A stretch of DNA of 55,943 nt from Synechococcus sp. AG-670-B23 (GCA_003209165.1 QCSL01000010.1:1-55943), one strand, 5' to 3'. Shown: positions 1 to 8,606, numbered from the stretch's first letter. The notes: a model not told the origin generated them from the letters alone. A program made the numbers and translations.

Positions 1-1
1 C

Positions 2-259
2 CTGGCCTCTGTTCTGTTGGTGGCGGCGATTGTGGTTCTGATCGCAGGATCGATCCTGCTGGTGTTCGGCAGCAACACGGTGCTAGGAGCCTCGCTGCTG
101 CTGCTGTTCCTGGTACCCACCACGCTGATGTTCCACACCTTCCCGGTGGACAGCGGGTTTGCGATGAACCTGGCTCTGATTGGGGGGCTGATTCTGGCCA
201 TCACCCGTGCCTGGGGCAATGGCGTGCCCAGCTTTACGCACCTGCGCTCCAAGGGTTGA
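2..259 (+). CDS. DoxX-family membrane protein, C-terminal part
   Basis: The frame is open from the window edge, so the N-terminus lies outside. The visible 86 residues are strongly hydrophobic, with about three membrane segments, and contain the pattern GASLLLLFLVPTTLMFHTF followed by MNLALIGGLILA, which resembles the C-terminal half of DoxX-type four-helix membrane proteins. DoxX proteins are inner-membrane proteins linked in other bacteria to thiol redox homeostasis; the substrate here is unknown. It converges with the gamma-glutamyltransferase gene 16 bases downstream. The family call rests on motif resemblance only. Confidence 0.65.
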   Translation: MASVLLVAAIVVLIAGSILLVFGSNTVLGASLLLLFLVPTTLMFHTFPVDSGFAMNLALIGGLILAITRAWGNGVPSFTHLRSKG

Positions 260-275
260 TCATCAGTTGGCTGGA

Positions 276-2039
276 TCAGGGCAAGGCCAGGGCTGTTCCC
301 TCTCGGCGCGGATCCGCGGCCCCCTGCCAGCCAGCTTCGATCCTTCGCACAAGTGCGGTGCCACTGCCGATTCCTTGTCGCCGCAGGCTTGCCTCGCTTT
401 TCAGCTGCTGCAGTGGAAACGGCCAGGGCAGCGGTGGATCGCTTTCCAGTACCAGCGTTTTGCCCCGGCTGGAGAGATGGGGCAGGGCCACCGCCCGCGC
501 GGGCGGCTCATTCCAGGCCAGGGACGCCAGCAGCACCCGGCTAAGCAGATGGGGAATGCTGCGGCCGCCGGGGCTGCCGAGGGCCAGCACCGGCTCGCCG
601 TTGCTGAACACCAGCGTCGGTGCCATCGACGACATCGGCCGCCGTCCAGGCAGGCGGCGGTTGGCAACTGGTTTGTTGCCAAGGCTTGGTTTGAAGGCGA
701 AATCGGTGAGCTGATTGTTCAGCACCATGCCGGCGACAAGGTGCCGACTCCCGAAGATCGTCTCTACCGATGAGGTGTATGAGGCGATGTTGCCGCCGGC
801 ATCCACGATCGTGATCTGGCTGGTGCCATGTTCGATGCCCCGATCCGGCACTCCGTAGGGATAGTTCTCGATGCCTAGGGGTAGTCCTGGTGTTGGCCTC
901 AAGCCGTTGGCGCTTTGCATGGCTCTGGCCCGTCTTGCGATGTAGGCCTGATCCAGTAGGGCTTCGGTGGGGATCGCTCCATCGAGGGGGTCGTGCACCC
1001 AGTAGAGGCGGTCGGCATCCGCCCAGGCCTGGGCGCGGGCCAGCTGCCGCCAGACCTTCGGCTTGCCAGCACTGGAACTTGGCAGGTCGGTGCTCTGGTT
1101 CAGCAGCGCCAGGGTCTGAAGCAGCGCCAAGCCACCGCTGCTGGGGGGCGGCATCGTGCAGATCCGATGTTGCAGCTGCTGGTTGCAGAGGGGCGCGCGT
1201 CGGACCACGTCATAGTTGCTTAGATCGGCAGGGGTCCAGCCGCGGAAGTTTGGCTCGCTTGCCTGCAGTTCGTTGATCCCGCGCAGGATCTGCTGCGCCA
1301 GAGGCCCTTGATAGAAGGTCGGCCCCCCTTTTCTGGCCAATTGCCTGAGGGTCTGGGCCAGGGCGGGGTTGCGGAAGAGTTGAGCCGCTGGTGGTGGCTG
1401 GCCGCCGGGCAGATAGATCTCCTGAAAATCAGGGCTGTGGCTGACGCCGAAACGCTGTGCCAGGCGAATGGAGCGCAAGAGCCGTGGGCTCGGCAGGAAG
1501 CCAGCGTTGGCAAGGCGGATCGCAGGTTGCAGCGTTCGGCCCCAGGACAGATGGCCGTGGCGTTGATGGGCCTCCCAGAGCAGGGCAACGGTGCCGGGAA
1601 CGCCGATGGCGTTGGCTTGGGCGGTGGCCTGACGCCAGGGCAGGGGATCACCTGAGGCGTCGAGCAGGTCATCGGGCTGGCTGCGTTCGGGGGCCACTTC
1701 ACGGCCGTCCAGCACGACCAGGCGGCGTTGCTTAGCATCCCAGTGCAGGAGAAAACCGCCGCCAGCCAGTCCAGAGCTCTGGGGTTCCACTACCGCCAGA
1801 ACCGCCTGCGCTGTGACTAGGGCGTCGATGGAGCTGCCACCTTCCTTCAGAACAGCCAGCGCTTCGGCACTGGCCAAGGGATTGGCGGTCACCACAACGG
1901 CTGATCCGCTGGCGCTGGAGGTGCCCTTGCGGTCCGGATAGGTGGATTCCGGATCATCGCGGCTGATGGGTGCCGCTGTTGCGGGGAGGAGGCTCCAGAG
2001 GCTCAGCGTTAGAAGCAACGCTTTGAGCAGGGGGAGCAC
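276..2039 (-). CDS. ggt: Gamma-glutamyltransferase (GGT)
   Basis: GGT cleaves the gamma-glutamyl bond of glutathione and related compounds, normally as an exported proenzyme that self-cleaves into two subunits. Seen here: an N-terminal signal-like segment (VLPLLKALLLTLSLW ending ATAAP), the early block GLAGGGFLLHWD, the MPPPSSGG block, the self-cleavage region EHGTSQITIVD whose Thr (about residue 406) would be the catalytic nucleophile, and GSPGGRSIPH near the C-terminus. About 587 residues, normal for the family. I chose the GTG at 2039 because it places the signal peptide at the N-terminus; the frame stays open to 2168, but the extra residues look non-coding. Convergent with the DoxX-like gene. 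The function is secure, the start is not. Confidence 0.93.
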   Translation of the reverse strand: MLPLLKALLLTLSLWSLLPATAAPISRDDPESTYPDRKGTSSASGSAVVVTANPLASAEALAVLKEGGSSIDALVTAQAVLAVVEPQSSGLAGGGFLLHWDAKQRRLVVLDGREVAPERSQPDDLLDASGDPLPWRQATAQANAIGVPGTVALLWEAHQRHGHLSWGRTLQPAIRLANAGFLPSPRLLRSIRLAQRFGVSHSPDFQEIYLPGGQPPPAAQLFRNPALAQTLRQLARKGGPTFYQGPLAQQILRGINELQASEPNFRGWTPADLSNYDVVRRAPLCNQQLQHRICTMPPPSSGGLALLQTLALLNQSTDLPSSSAGKPKVWRQLARAQAWADADRLYWVHDPLDGAIPTEALLDQAYIARRARAMQSANGLRPTPGLPLGIENYPYGVPDRGIEHGTSQITIVDAGGNIASYTSSVETIFGSRHLVAGMVLNNQLTDFAFKPSLGNKPVANRRLPGRRPMSSMAPTLVFSNGEPVLALGSPGGRSIPHLLSRVLLASLAWNEPPARAVALPHLSSRGKTLVLESDPPLPWPFPLQQLKSEASLRRQGIGSGTALVRRIEAGWQGAADPRREGTALALP

Positions 2040-2615
2040 GGTAGTGGTTCGGTTGTTTTCAGTCTCGATGTTGATGATGCGGACTGCTGGCCTTGCGGTC
2101 AAAAAAAGAGCCGGCCCCTGAGCTCGCGCATGATTGACGCATTGAAGACACCACGACTTTCCTTGCAAAAGTGGCTCAGTGGAGCTCCGCGACTGGTGCG
2201 ATTGAAGCGTTTCCTAGAGAACTCTCAGGAGTCGAATTAAGATTCGCTGCTCATTAATAATGAATTCCCCTGGCCTATGAACCTGCAGGCGCGAGCACCA
2301 CTGCAAACGTTTCTGGAGGCAATAGGAACATGAGCTTCGTCTGCTCCTTTCCCTTTGGCTCTTACTGAAAAGTGGTCATGAAATAGAAAGAGATGTATCC
2401 GCAGGCCCACCTACGGGATACACCCTCTCCTGCAGTGAACTTACCGAAAAAAATGTTCCCTAAGAGCCCACTCCTCGGGAACGACTCGTGCATGCGGCAG
2501 GAACTTAATGCTCCTCAATCTCCCTTAACAATGGGTAATTCTGCTCAGCGCGTGATTGTTGGGTCTCGTTTTGCAGTTCTGGTGCCTTGGCCTCGTTTGG
2601 CGCGTCGCCAGCGAC

Positions 2616-2647
2616 CAATAAAAAACACCTGCCCAAGGCAGGGGGTG
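2616..2647 (-). terminator. Rho-independent terminator, minus strand
   Basis: A GC-rich hairpin (CCTGCC / GGCAGG with a three-base loop, 628-642) is followed on the minus strand by a T-run (the A-run at 618-625 on the plus strand). It lies about 30 bases past the stop of the small gene at 2677-2856 and fits as its terminator. Confidence 0.7.
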
Positions 2648-2676
2648 ATAAGAGTAGTTGTTCTTGGCTGACCGGC

Positions 2677-2856
2677 TCACAAGCCTAGGAATTTGGCGGG
2701 AATGCCATCCAGGCTGTTGTTGCCCAACATCTGGAAGATGACGTTGATCAGCATTCCTCCGATGTGAAAGGCTCCCACCAGAGCCAGGCCTCTCCAGAGT
2801 TTTTCGGCTGCTGCTGGGGGCTGATTGTTGGCCCAGGTGCCGGATCCGTCGGTCAT
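2677..2856 (-). CDS. Small membrane protein, unknown (59 aa)
   Basis: ATG to TGA, 59 residues, starting MTDGSGTWANNQPPAAAEKL. A polar, Pro/Ala-rich N-terminus is followed by a hydrophobic helix with GLALVGAFHIGGMLINVIF at about residues 24-43 and a short tail ending FLGL. The size and the single helix recall high-light-inducible proteins, but the chlorophyll-binding pattern (ExxNGRxAM) is absent, so I do not call it one. The minus-strand terminator just downstream supports it as an independent transcription unit. No strong Shine-Dalgarno sequence is visible. Confidence 0.6.
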   Translation of the reverse strand: MTDGSGTWANNQPPAAAEKLWRGLALVGAFHIGGMLINVIFQMLGNNSLDGIPAKFLGL

Positions 2857-3007
2857 CGGTTGTTCGAAACTGCGAACACGTTGGCGGACGAGGTTGCAGG
2901 GGTCCAGCAGTCTTCACTGAGATTCATCACTCCGTGGTTGTTGAGCTTTGGTAAGTCTCGATTGAGGTAGGTATTGCTGCTCTGGCAGAACCCCATCAAT
3001 CCGTCGT

Positions 3008-3238
3008 ATGGATCGAATCATCAGCCCAAGGGAGGCTGCCATGTTTGAGGTCCTCAAGGGTCATACCGGTAGCTGCCAGCGCAGAACCTGTCTGAAGTGG
3101 GAAATCAACGGTGAGCTGTCTGCTCTTGATCGTTGGAATCTCATGCAACTGTTGTGCCAAGTGGACAAACAAGCCTGTCTAGACGAGGTCAGCCTCGACC
3201 CTCATGAAGGTGTGGAGAAAGAACTTCGAGGCGATTGA
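3008..3238 (+). CDS. Hypothetical protein (76 aa)
   Basis: Soluble small protein with no recognised family. Its core is RTCLKWEINGELSALDRWN followed by LMQLLCQVDKQACLDEVSL, with three Cys and an acidic C-terminus. An internal ATG at 3041 (MFEVLKGHTG) is an alternative start that keeps the whole core. It is isolated, with the minus-strand gene 2677-2856 upstream and a poorly coding stretch downstream. Judged real from coding-like composition only. Confidence 0.5.
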   Translation: MDRIISPREAAMFEVLKGHTGSCQRRTCLKWEINGELSALDRWNLMQLLCQVDKQACLDEVSLDPHEGVEKELRGD

Positions 3239-3857
3239 TTGATCATGCGTTCTCACGCACAGTTGGCTCCTTCGTGAATACGCCATGCCGCTCATGTATC
3301 TGCTCGGGCACTTGGGCGATGACTGAAGCTTTCAATGGAATGGTCTAAGACCAAGAGACAAATCCAGTGAATGCTTCCACCGGTCCCGGGGGGCGGCGTG
3401 GGTGTTTTTTGTGATGTCAGCGCACGGGCGCTGAACAGCGCCGCCAACGTATTTTCAGCATCGTATTCCAAGCTTCGATGGCGTTGTGCCGCAGCATCCG
3501 TCGCCGGGTCAGTGGCACCGGTGGCCTGGGCAGAATCCAGCTTTAGGTGCGCATCGCCACCCACTGTGAATGGGCGGTGGCTGCTTCTGGCTTGAACTGG
3601 AAAACCTTTTGCTGCTTTGGGCTCACCAGTTAGCCTTCTACTCCTGGCTGTCCCGGTGGTTCGTAGGTGACGCGGTAACGAGACAAGTGGGTGGGGCGAC
3701 TGCAACAGAAGACATCGCTGTAGACCACCTGTTGCCGGAGCAACGCCCCAAAGGCAGGATGGTGAATGCCAGCTTGGACGGCGGGCCGCATCGAGCAGAA
3801 AGCTGGTCAGGCCTCAAGGCCTAAATGGAGCTCGGGATTTCAACGAAGACAGGAAAG
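3239..3857. other. Gap with decayed minus-strand coding traces
   Basis: No intact gene is convincing here. On the minus strand around 3380-3695, protein-like stretches occur in two different frames (for example LSRYRVTYEPPGQPGVEG then stop, and later NAIEAWNTMLKI in the same frame after further stops, alongside a longer frame without known motifs). This looks like a gene eroded by frameshifts and nonsense mutations, but I cannot name a family, and chance open frames are possible. Confidence 0.3.
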
Positions 3858-4022
3858 ATGGATGAGTTTTGTTGTTGTGCGCGAGAAAAAGAAGCTTTTC
3901 TCAGTCAAAACGAGGCTCGAGAGAAGCTTCGGGTGGCCTTCGCTTGCGACCACTGTCCAACGAAGGCAATTTACCTTTGCACTGGTAGATGCGTGGGTTC
4001 AGGCCTTGCAGAAAGATGTTGA
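3858..4022 (+). CDS. Cys-rich small ORF ending at an in-frame TGA
   Basis: 54 residues starting MDEFCCCAREKEAF behind AGGAAAG. It contains seven Cys, including CDHCPTKAIYLCTGRC, which could bind metal or form disulfides. The frame stops at TGA (4020-4022) and then stays open in the same frame into the next gene (4059-4451) through ASFCFSNKKHKVLYLIDKEE. The two may be the halves of one gene broken by a nonsense codon, or two separate genes. No family recognised. Confidence 0.4.
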   Translation: MDEFCCCAREKEAFLSQNEAREKLRVAFACDHCPTKAIYLCTGRCVGSGLAERC

Positions 4023-4058
4023 GCATCTTTTTGTTTCTCCAACAAAAAACATAAAGTT

Positions 4059-4451
4059 TTGTATTTGATCGATAAGGAAGAATGCGAAGTTCAAATCATT
4101 GATTCAAAAAATTATTGGGACTTCATTGTTTTCTCGGATACATTCCAGCAAATTCAGAAAGCGATGCCCTGCCGTCAGGTTGAAGATTTTTCCCAGAAAA
4201 TTGCCTCAGACTTTGCATCAGCCTGCCGGAGTGATGAGGAGAGTGAGGATTGTTTTGGTACTGCTTACAACTATGGTCGCGACCATGTGACCCGTTTGAC
4301 GCACGACATCATTCGACTTCAGGGGGAGAGTGGTTTGTCGAGAAAGGAGATCGTTGAATCGATCAAGGATCTGGCCAGTCATATGAATGCACTCTCTTAT
4401 GTGTTTCTTGTGGCAGCCGACGTTGCAGAGAAAGCATTGGATCATGATTGA
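4059..4451 (+). CDS. Hypothetical protein (130 aa)
   Basis: Starts at a TTG in the same frame as the Cys-rich ORF upstream; an ATG at about 4162 (MPCRQVEDF) is an alternative. The protein is soluble and apparently helical, with QIQKAMPCRQVEDFSQKIA and a C-terminal half rich in charged and hydrophobic residues (LSRKEIVESIKDLASHMNAL). No known domain recognised. Its TGA lies inside the start region of the next gene (ATG at 4444), so the two are probably translated together. The base composition is more AT-rich than that of the core genes, which suits an accessory region. Confidence 0.55.
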   Translation: MYLIDKEECEVQIIDSKNYWDFIVFSDTFQQIQKAMPCRQVEDFSQKIASDFASACRSDEESEDCFGTAYNYGRDHVTRLTHDIIRLQGESGLSRKEIVESIKDLASHMNALSYVFLVAADVAEKALDHD

Positions 4452-4698
4452 TCCTGAGAATTTGCACGGACAAAACGACCCAAATGCAATCCCGCCGAGT
4501 TACGCCCCGCGGGCCGATTTTTTGATCAGTCTTGCCCAGGAAGCGCTCTCCCTCACCAGGAGACGGAAGCTTGAGAAGGAGATCCCTGTGATCATATCAG
4601 CGTTGATGGACCATGACGACAAACCCACAACTCGTCTCGTCAAGCAACTCAAGAATCGTCTTGACAAACTCAATGATGAATTGAAAGGCAATTCATAG
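4444..4698 (+). CDS. Hypothetical protein (84 aa), coupled to upstream gene
   Basis: The ATG at 4444 overlaps the end of the preceding gene by 8 bases. The protein begins MIDPENLHGQNDPN and is a mostly helical, charged small protein ending in a basic-acidic helix (LVKQLKNRLDKLNDELKGNS). No membrane segment and no recognised family. With 4059-4451 it forms a two-gene unit of unknown role. Confidence 0.5.
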   Translation: MIDPENLHGQNDPNAIPPSYAPRADFLISLAQEALSLTRRRKLEKEIPVIISALMDHDDKPTTRLVKQLKNRLDKLNDELKGNS

Positions 4699-4740
4699 GA
4701 ATCATTGCCACAACCCCTGGGACTCTCACCTTCAGGCCGT

Positions 4741-5130
4741 TCAGACCCTGCTGTATCCGAGCTTGGTTTCAAAGATCTTCAGTGGAAGGCCAAACGACTC
4801 CATTAGCTTTCGGCACTCATCGCCGACCGTGCCGTAGACCTCAACGCTGAAGCCATCTCCAAGCACCGCATGCTTCTGCAGATACTCCTGCACAGGAGGG
4901 TTGGAGACATGGGCACTGAACGCTTCGTCATTTGCGTAGACCTCTGACCAAACAAATGTCTGAGGATCGTCTGGATCCTGATCAAAAGTGTGGTGAATCA
5001 TGCCTGGCTCAGATGCCTGAACGGCTTCGTCGGTGACGTGGGCAAGCTCCAGATACTGGTCAACGCAACCTGGTTTGACGTGGATTCGCGCCAGCAACAT
5101 GAAGGGGGTGGACTTGTCGAAGCAGGCCAT
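4741..5130 (-). CDS. ABM-family putative monooxygenase
   Basis: 129 residues with the dimeric alpha-beta barrel pattern of antibiotic-biosynthesis-monooxygenase/quinol-monooxygenase proteins: LLARIHVKPGCVDQYLEL (first strand and helix), then EPGMIHHTFDQDPDDPQTF, FVWSEVYANDEAFSAHV and a final EVYGTVG strand. Proteins of this fold act on quinols, heme or aromatic compounds without a bound cofactor, or are only structural relatives; the substrate cannot be read from sequence. The start could also be the internal ATG of MLLARIHVKPG. The residues after the barrel (about 105-129) form an extra tail. Confidence 0.8.
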   Translation of the reverse strand: MACFDKSTPFMLLARIHVKPGCVDQYLELAHVTDEAVQASEPGMIHHTFDQDPDDPQTFVWSEVYANDEAFSAHVSNPPVQEYLQKHAVLGDGFSVEVYGTVGDECRKLMESFGLPLKIFETKLGYSRV

Positions 5131-5250
5131 TGGCTCGCGGCTGGTGCTTTAGTGTTTCATGGATCTAGCCATACGTCTGTTCATCTGACGTGAGAGGGAG
5201 AGTAAGTGCTCGCACGCTCTCTGCATCACCCTTGGACAGCGTGAGCCATG

Positions 5251-5278
5251 AAAAAAACCTGGGTATGTACTACCCAGG
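5251..5278 (-). terminator. Rho-independent terminator, minus strand
   Basis: Perfect 8-bp stem (CCTGGGTA / TACCCAGG, loop TGTAC), followed on the minus strand by seven T. It sits 43 bases after the stop of the gene at 5321-5554 and clearly serves it. Confidence 0.85.
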
Positions 5279-5320
5279 GAAACTCTAGCTTCTGTTGTCG
5301 AGGAGTTCAAAAGAATTCAA

Positions 5321-5554
5321 CTATGCGACTAAAGGTTGGTGCTTCAGTGATAAGCGTCCGCCAGCCATTGAGTTGTGAACCAAGTCTTCGGCATAGCGGC
5401 GGCCTGCTGTTTGAGCTTCCCGAACGCTTTTGAAATTGCCGACAAAGTCGTATTGCTGGCCATCAACCGTTGCGGCTACCGCATAGAGCTTGTCTGCAAC
5501 CTTGCTAACAGACCAGCGTAAAAAGCATGCAGGGGATTTCTTCTGACTTTGCAT
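5321..5554 (-). CDS. Hypothetical protein (77 aa)
   Basis: Start chosen at ATG 5554 because GGAGGA lies 4 bases upstream; the frame is open upstream (ATGs at 5611 and 5746). The protein reads as a small beta-rich domain: FLRWSVSKVADKLYAVAATV, DGQQYDFVGNFKSVREAQTA, then a helical, basic end. No family recognised. The strong terminator downstream shows a discrete monocistronic unit. Confidence 0.65.
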   Translation of the reverse strand: MQSQKKSPACFLRWSVSKVADKLYAVAATVDGQQYDFVGNFKSVREAQTAGRRYAEDLVHNSMAGGRLSLKHQPLVA

Positions 5555-5754
5555 ACAGTCCTCCATGAAATAACGGAACGACTTAAGCACTTGTTTGATT
5601 GCCTTATCCATTGCCTTTATATATCGCAAATAGGTAATTATATTTCTTTCAGGTTTTCCGTTAAAGTTTCGTTTGATCGAATGGAGTTGAGAAGGCTGGT
5701 CAGCTGACTTCGAACAGCTCCTTCTGCCGCGATGGCTGTCCTTCAACCAAGCAG

Positions 5755-6472
5755 CGACTTAATAATCTGGAGCCACGGAACCACGAGAAGTAACGAGTTC
5801 TCCCTGAGCGATGCGGTATCTGCAAAATACCTTCGCCAAGACACATTGATTTTTGCCTTATGCACTGAATGTCTATAGTTTTAAGTCACAGAGACATTTC
5901 CCATTGATCTCTCTCAACGGGGAAATGCTTCTGTCAGCGCCAGGGTCGCTCTCCCCGTGCTGCTAGCACTACATCTGGTTTGCAGGTAACTGAATCACAA
6001 TAATGAGGTTATTCGGCAAGCTTGTCTGGGAATTTCTGAAGATGTTTTGATCAGCAAAAAATCTCGGTAGATGCAGGCGATGGTTGCGAGCGATACGGAC
6101 CCATCGCATGCTTGTTTTGCCCCGCCTTGTTAGGAGCTAGCAGCTTGCTCACAGGCGCCAACACAACCTTTGGTTCTCCCAGGCCCTTTTTGGCCTGTCG
6201 TGCCGAGACGAGCTCTCGCAGAAGCAGTCGCTGCCGCTCTCTTGGTGAAGGAGGGCCTTTTGTTGATAAGCGTGGGGTGGCTGTTGTGCTTGCGTCCAGA
6301 TCGATACACATGCCGTGGGCGCAAGGTGCGATTCGCTAGACAAACGAACCCAGCAGTTGCCGCTGACATGTGTCCGCGTCCCGGGCTAGGTGCATGAGAC
6401 TGAGACCCTTTATAAATAAGACATTGGACCCAGTCGATTCAGCAGAATTTGCTACTCAAAAGGCTTCACTCG
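5755..6472. other. Long gap, no supported gene
   Basis: Several open frames of 60-90 codons overlap on both strands (6051-6400), but none has a ribosome binding site plus protein-like composition. One hairpin-forming pair, CATTTCCC / GGGGAAATG, lies at about 5894-5927 and is not followed by a T-run. I see no tRNA, insertion sequence or clear small RNA. Confidence 0.4.
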
Positions 6473-6670
6473 TCATGCCGGCGCTTTGCGGAAACTGTTG
6501 GAAGGGAATCGGTACCCAAGCTCCATTTCTTCCAGCTGCTCTTCGGCGAGGTAGAGGCTGCGCGTGAAGAAGCATACGTTTTCGCTATCACACACCAGAA
6601 ATTTGCCCGCTTCGATTTTCTGGATGGATGAACCGTGCGGGGTCTGAGCAATCAAGTCTGGCTGAGCCAT
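6473..6670 (-). CDS. Small protein, paralog of the 25332 gene
   Basis: 65 residues. The core GSSIQKIEAGKFLVCDSENV followed by CFFTRSLYLAEEQLEEME aligns with the protein at 25332-25493 (GSTIDAIGEGRYLVCNPAYC followed by FMVHGLRQAHEAV): shared GSxI..I..G.[FY]LVC, an aromatic turn, then a Glu-rich helix. This shared pattern is the best evidence that both are real. No named family recognised; both lack membrane segments and signal peptides. Confidence 0.6.
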   Translation of the reverse strand: MAQPDLIAQTPHGSSIQKIEAGKFLVCDSENVCFFTRSLYLAEEQLEEMELGYRFPSNSFRKAPA

Positions 6671-6898
6671 TGGGCTTGCTGATAAGTTCCTTCTGTCATG
6701 GCTTTCATCGTTAAAGTCTGGTCGTTACAACGCTCACACTTCGTCGATGTCGCCCGCTCATTAGCCCACTTGAATTTTTGGGAAAGATGCATTGAGCAAG
6801 CTCTTTAGTAACAACGGATACTTGGGTTAAGCGTTAAGAACAATCTCTCGTGCCAGCCCAAAAATGGGCTATTCACGGTTTCATTTGAAATCGATGCG

Positions 6899-7393
6899 AT
6901 GAAATGGCTGCTCTCAAAACTCGGTTTGCTCAAGCAGGAAAAAAAGACCCAGGACCTTAAGAAAGATCTCTCGTTTTTTAAGACCTCGGTTCGCTCTAAT
7001 TCCATTTCGTGTCAATGGGGCCTAAGGAAGCAAACTCAGGTCTTTCTGAGCCAAAACAAAGGAGCAGCACTGATGTTCAGAATTAGGGACGCATCCGGTG
7101 ATGGCACTGTTGCTACCAAGTTGATAGAAATCGGGCTCAATGCAACTCAAGCTAAGATTGATACCCCATTTACAAGCGGCCAGATTCTTCTTGAGCTTGG
7201 TTATCGAACTTTTGGAGGTGATTTCATTACGCTTGAGTATACTTTCATTGATCTTGGACCAAAAAAATATGTTAAACCTGAATTTACCGATTGGTTTAGC
7301 AAGGAATCGGACGATATTCACCAGGAAATGTACGATTTGGCTACCAAAGGGAGAGCCCTTGGTGGGTCCGAACTCATGCCCATCGGCCGATAA
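6899..7393 (+). CDS. Hypothetical protein, DUF4912-like (164 aa)
   Basis: Residues about 35-130 follow the pattern of DUF4912-type domains in cyanobacteria: a strand (ISCQWGLRKQTQVFL), ALMFRIRDASGD, then ILLELGYRTFGGDFITLEY, which matches the usual ..VELGYR..GGEF.. signature. The function of such domains is not established. The N-terminus (MKWLLSKLGLLKQEKK) is short and basic, the C-terminus acidic. The gene is AT-rich compared with the window's core genes and lies in the accessory region. The family link is moderate. Confidence 0.6.
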   Translation: MKWLLSKLGLLKQEKKTQDLKKDLSFFKTSVRSNSISCQWGLRKQTQVFLSQNKGAALMFRIRDASGDGTVATKLIEIGLNATQAKIDTPFTSGQILLELGYRTFGGDFITLEYTFIDLGPKKYVKPEFTDWFSKESDDIHQEMYDLATKGRALGGSELMPIGR

Positions 7394-7575
7394 TCCTGGC
7401 TGTCAAACGGCATCGCTGGGCTGTTGAGGCTTTGCATCTAGCGTTTGTGGGTGGGGCATAAGACATCAACAGCCCGTGTTTATCCAGATGAGACAACGAT
7501 CAAAAGGGTTCGGTTGTGCCTCTTTGCGTTTCAGTTCGTCTGCTCTAGACCAAGTTCAGATGCAGGGAGGGTTGG

Positions 7576-7677
7576 ATGTTCTACACACTGTTCCTCACAG
7601 CAGCTGTCTGTGAAGTTATCGTTGGTGTGGCAATTTTTGCATATGGCGTTGTGCGGTTGCTACGGCACAACGTATAG
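7576..7677 (+). CDS. Single-helix membrane peptide (33 aa)
   Basis: ATG preceded by GGGAGG at good spacing. The peptide starts MFYTLFLTAAVCEVIVGVAI, forms one membrane helix over nearly its whole length, and ends with a basic tail (VRLLRHNV), implying the C-terminus stays in the cytoplasm. The size and shape are like small subunits of photosynthetic or respiratory complexes, but no known subunit is recognised. Confidence 0.55.
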   Translation: MFYTLFLTAAVCEVIVGVAIFAYGVVRLLRHNV

Positions 7678-7729
7678 AAGCTTGGGAGACGATGAATTTC
7701 ATTGTTCAAATATCCGGCAACCATCGATT

Positions 7730-8262
7730 TCACCAGTGCTTTCCAGCTGGCTTAGAAGGATCACAATGATAAGGCTTGTACATTGTTTCTCCAGCATCTA
7801 TTCTGCAATCACGATCTAGTTTTCCTGTTTCAATATCATATTTGATCATGAAATGAGTAGTACCACTTTTCGCTGCAACTTGAAAGCAACTATGTTGAGG
7901 TCGAAGTTGAATTTGGGAATTAAGGCCCGTGTCCAATACCCAACCGCCAAATACCGGGTGGTCCCCCTGGCCTTCTCCGAACTGTATACCTAATCGAGTA
8001 CCTCCTGGAGCGTTGTTTGCACCGTATGCAGTCATCGCAAGATCTCCAGCCGTAGCAGACCCGTTTCTTAAGTAAACAACCATGCACTCGGAAATGATTT
8101 TACTTAGCAAATCTTTGCCGGTAGCTACTTTTGCATCGTGAAGAACCTGGCGATAGCTTGGGAAGGCTAACACAGCAATTATTCCTAGAACCGCGCTATT
8201 ACTATAACAAGCTCAATTAAGCTAAATCCACAATGCTTTGTTGCGTTGATTTTTCGCCTCAT
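7730..8262 (-). pseudogene. Type IV pilin-like gene, frameshifted after the N-terminal helix
   Basis: From ATG 8262 the product begins MRRKINATKHC then GFSLIELVIVIA, a classical type IV prepilin cleavage site with Phe/Glu-5 helix. At 8191-8196 the minus strand reads GCGCGG and the frame runs into TAG. With two bases removed the expected VLGIIAVLAFPSYRQVL continues into the frame at 7730-8173, which carries a normal-looking pilin head with four Cys (including ECMVVYLRNG and HCDPSKPAG). Thus the gene is split by a CG-dinucleotide duplication: a pseudogene, a phase-variable repeat, or a sequencing error. The intact relative would form pili for DNA uptake or motility. Confidence 0.85.
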
Positions 8263-8319
8263 TAGTTCGTTTTTAAAAACTTTTTTCACGACTTTCCATC
8301 TGCTTTTTAAGTTATAGCA

Positions 8320-8514
8320 ATGGCAATCACCCTCAAGCAGCAGCAACACCGGCCACCAATGAGGACCACCAAGGCCGAACGCAAACGCCGCAGGGAAGCT
8401 GCTCTGGCCAAGATCGGCGATGGGCATGGCTTCGCAGATACCGTGGTGTTTGTGATGTCTGAGGGGGTGCAGCCGCTCAACTACAAGTTGGGACGTGCAT
8501 TGGGCTCACGGTGA
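8320..8514 (+). CDS. Small basic hypothetical ORF (64 aa)
   Basis: ATG at 8320. A basic N-terminus (MRTTKAERKRRREAALAKIG) is followed by a neutral end. There is no ribosome binding site and no recognised family. It sits between the broken pilin and the recombinase and may be a remnant. Weak call. Confidence 0.28.
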   Translation: MAITLKQQQHRPPMRTTKAERKRRREAALAKIGDGHGFADTVVFVMSEGVQPLNYKLGRALGSR

Positions 8515-8606
8515 GCTTCAGCTGGGCCTGGATGCGCACGACGCTGAAGACGGGCTGGAGGCGCTGCCCGCCGCCTTTGCGCCGATTAATAGCAGTTGCA
8601 GCTTTG

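Noticed and set aside
2677-2856. High-light-inducible protein
   Set aside because: Size and helix fit, but the chlorophyll-binding ExxNGRxAM pattern is missing.
3292-3705. 137-codon minus-strand ORF
   Set aside because: Proline/threonine-rich without motifs; a second frame over the same bases looks more protein-like but is full of stops, so decay is more likely than a gene.
6051-6400. Overlapping ORFs of 60-86 codons on both strands
   Set aside because: No ribosome binding sites, no motifs, and at least four frames are open at once, as expected by chance in a GC-balanced stretch.
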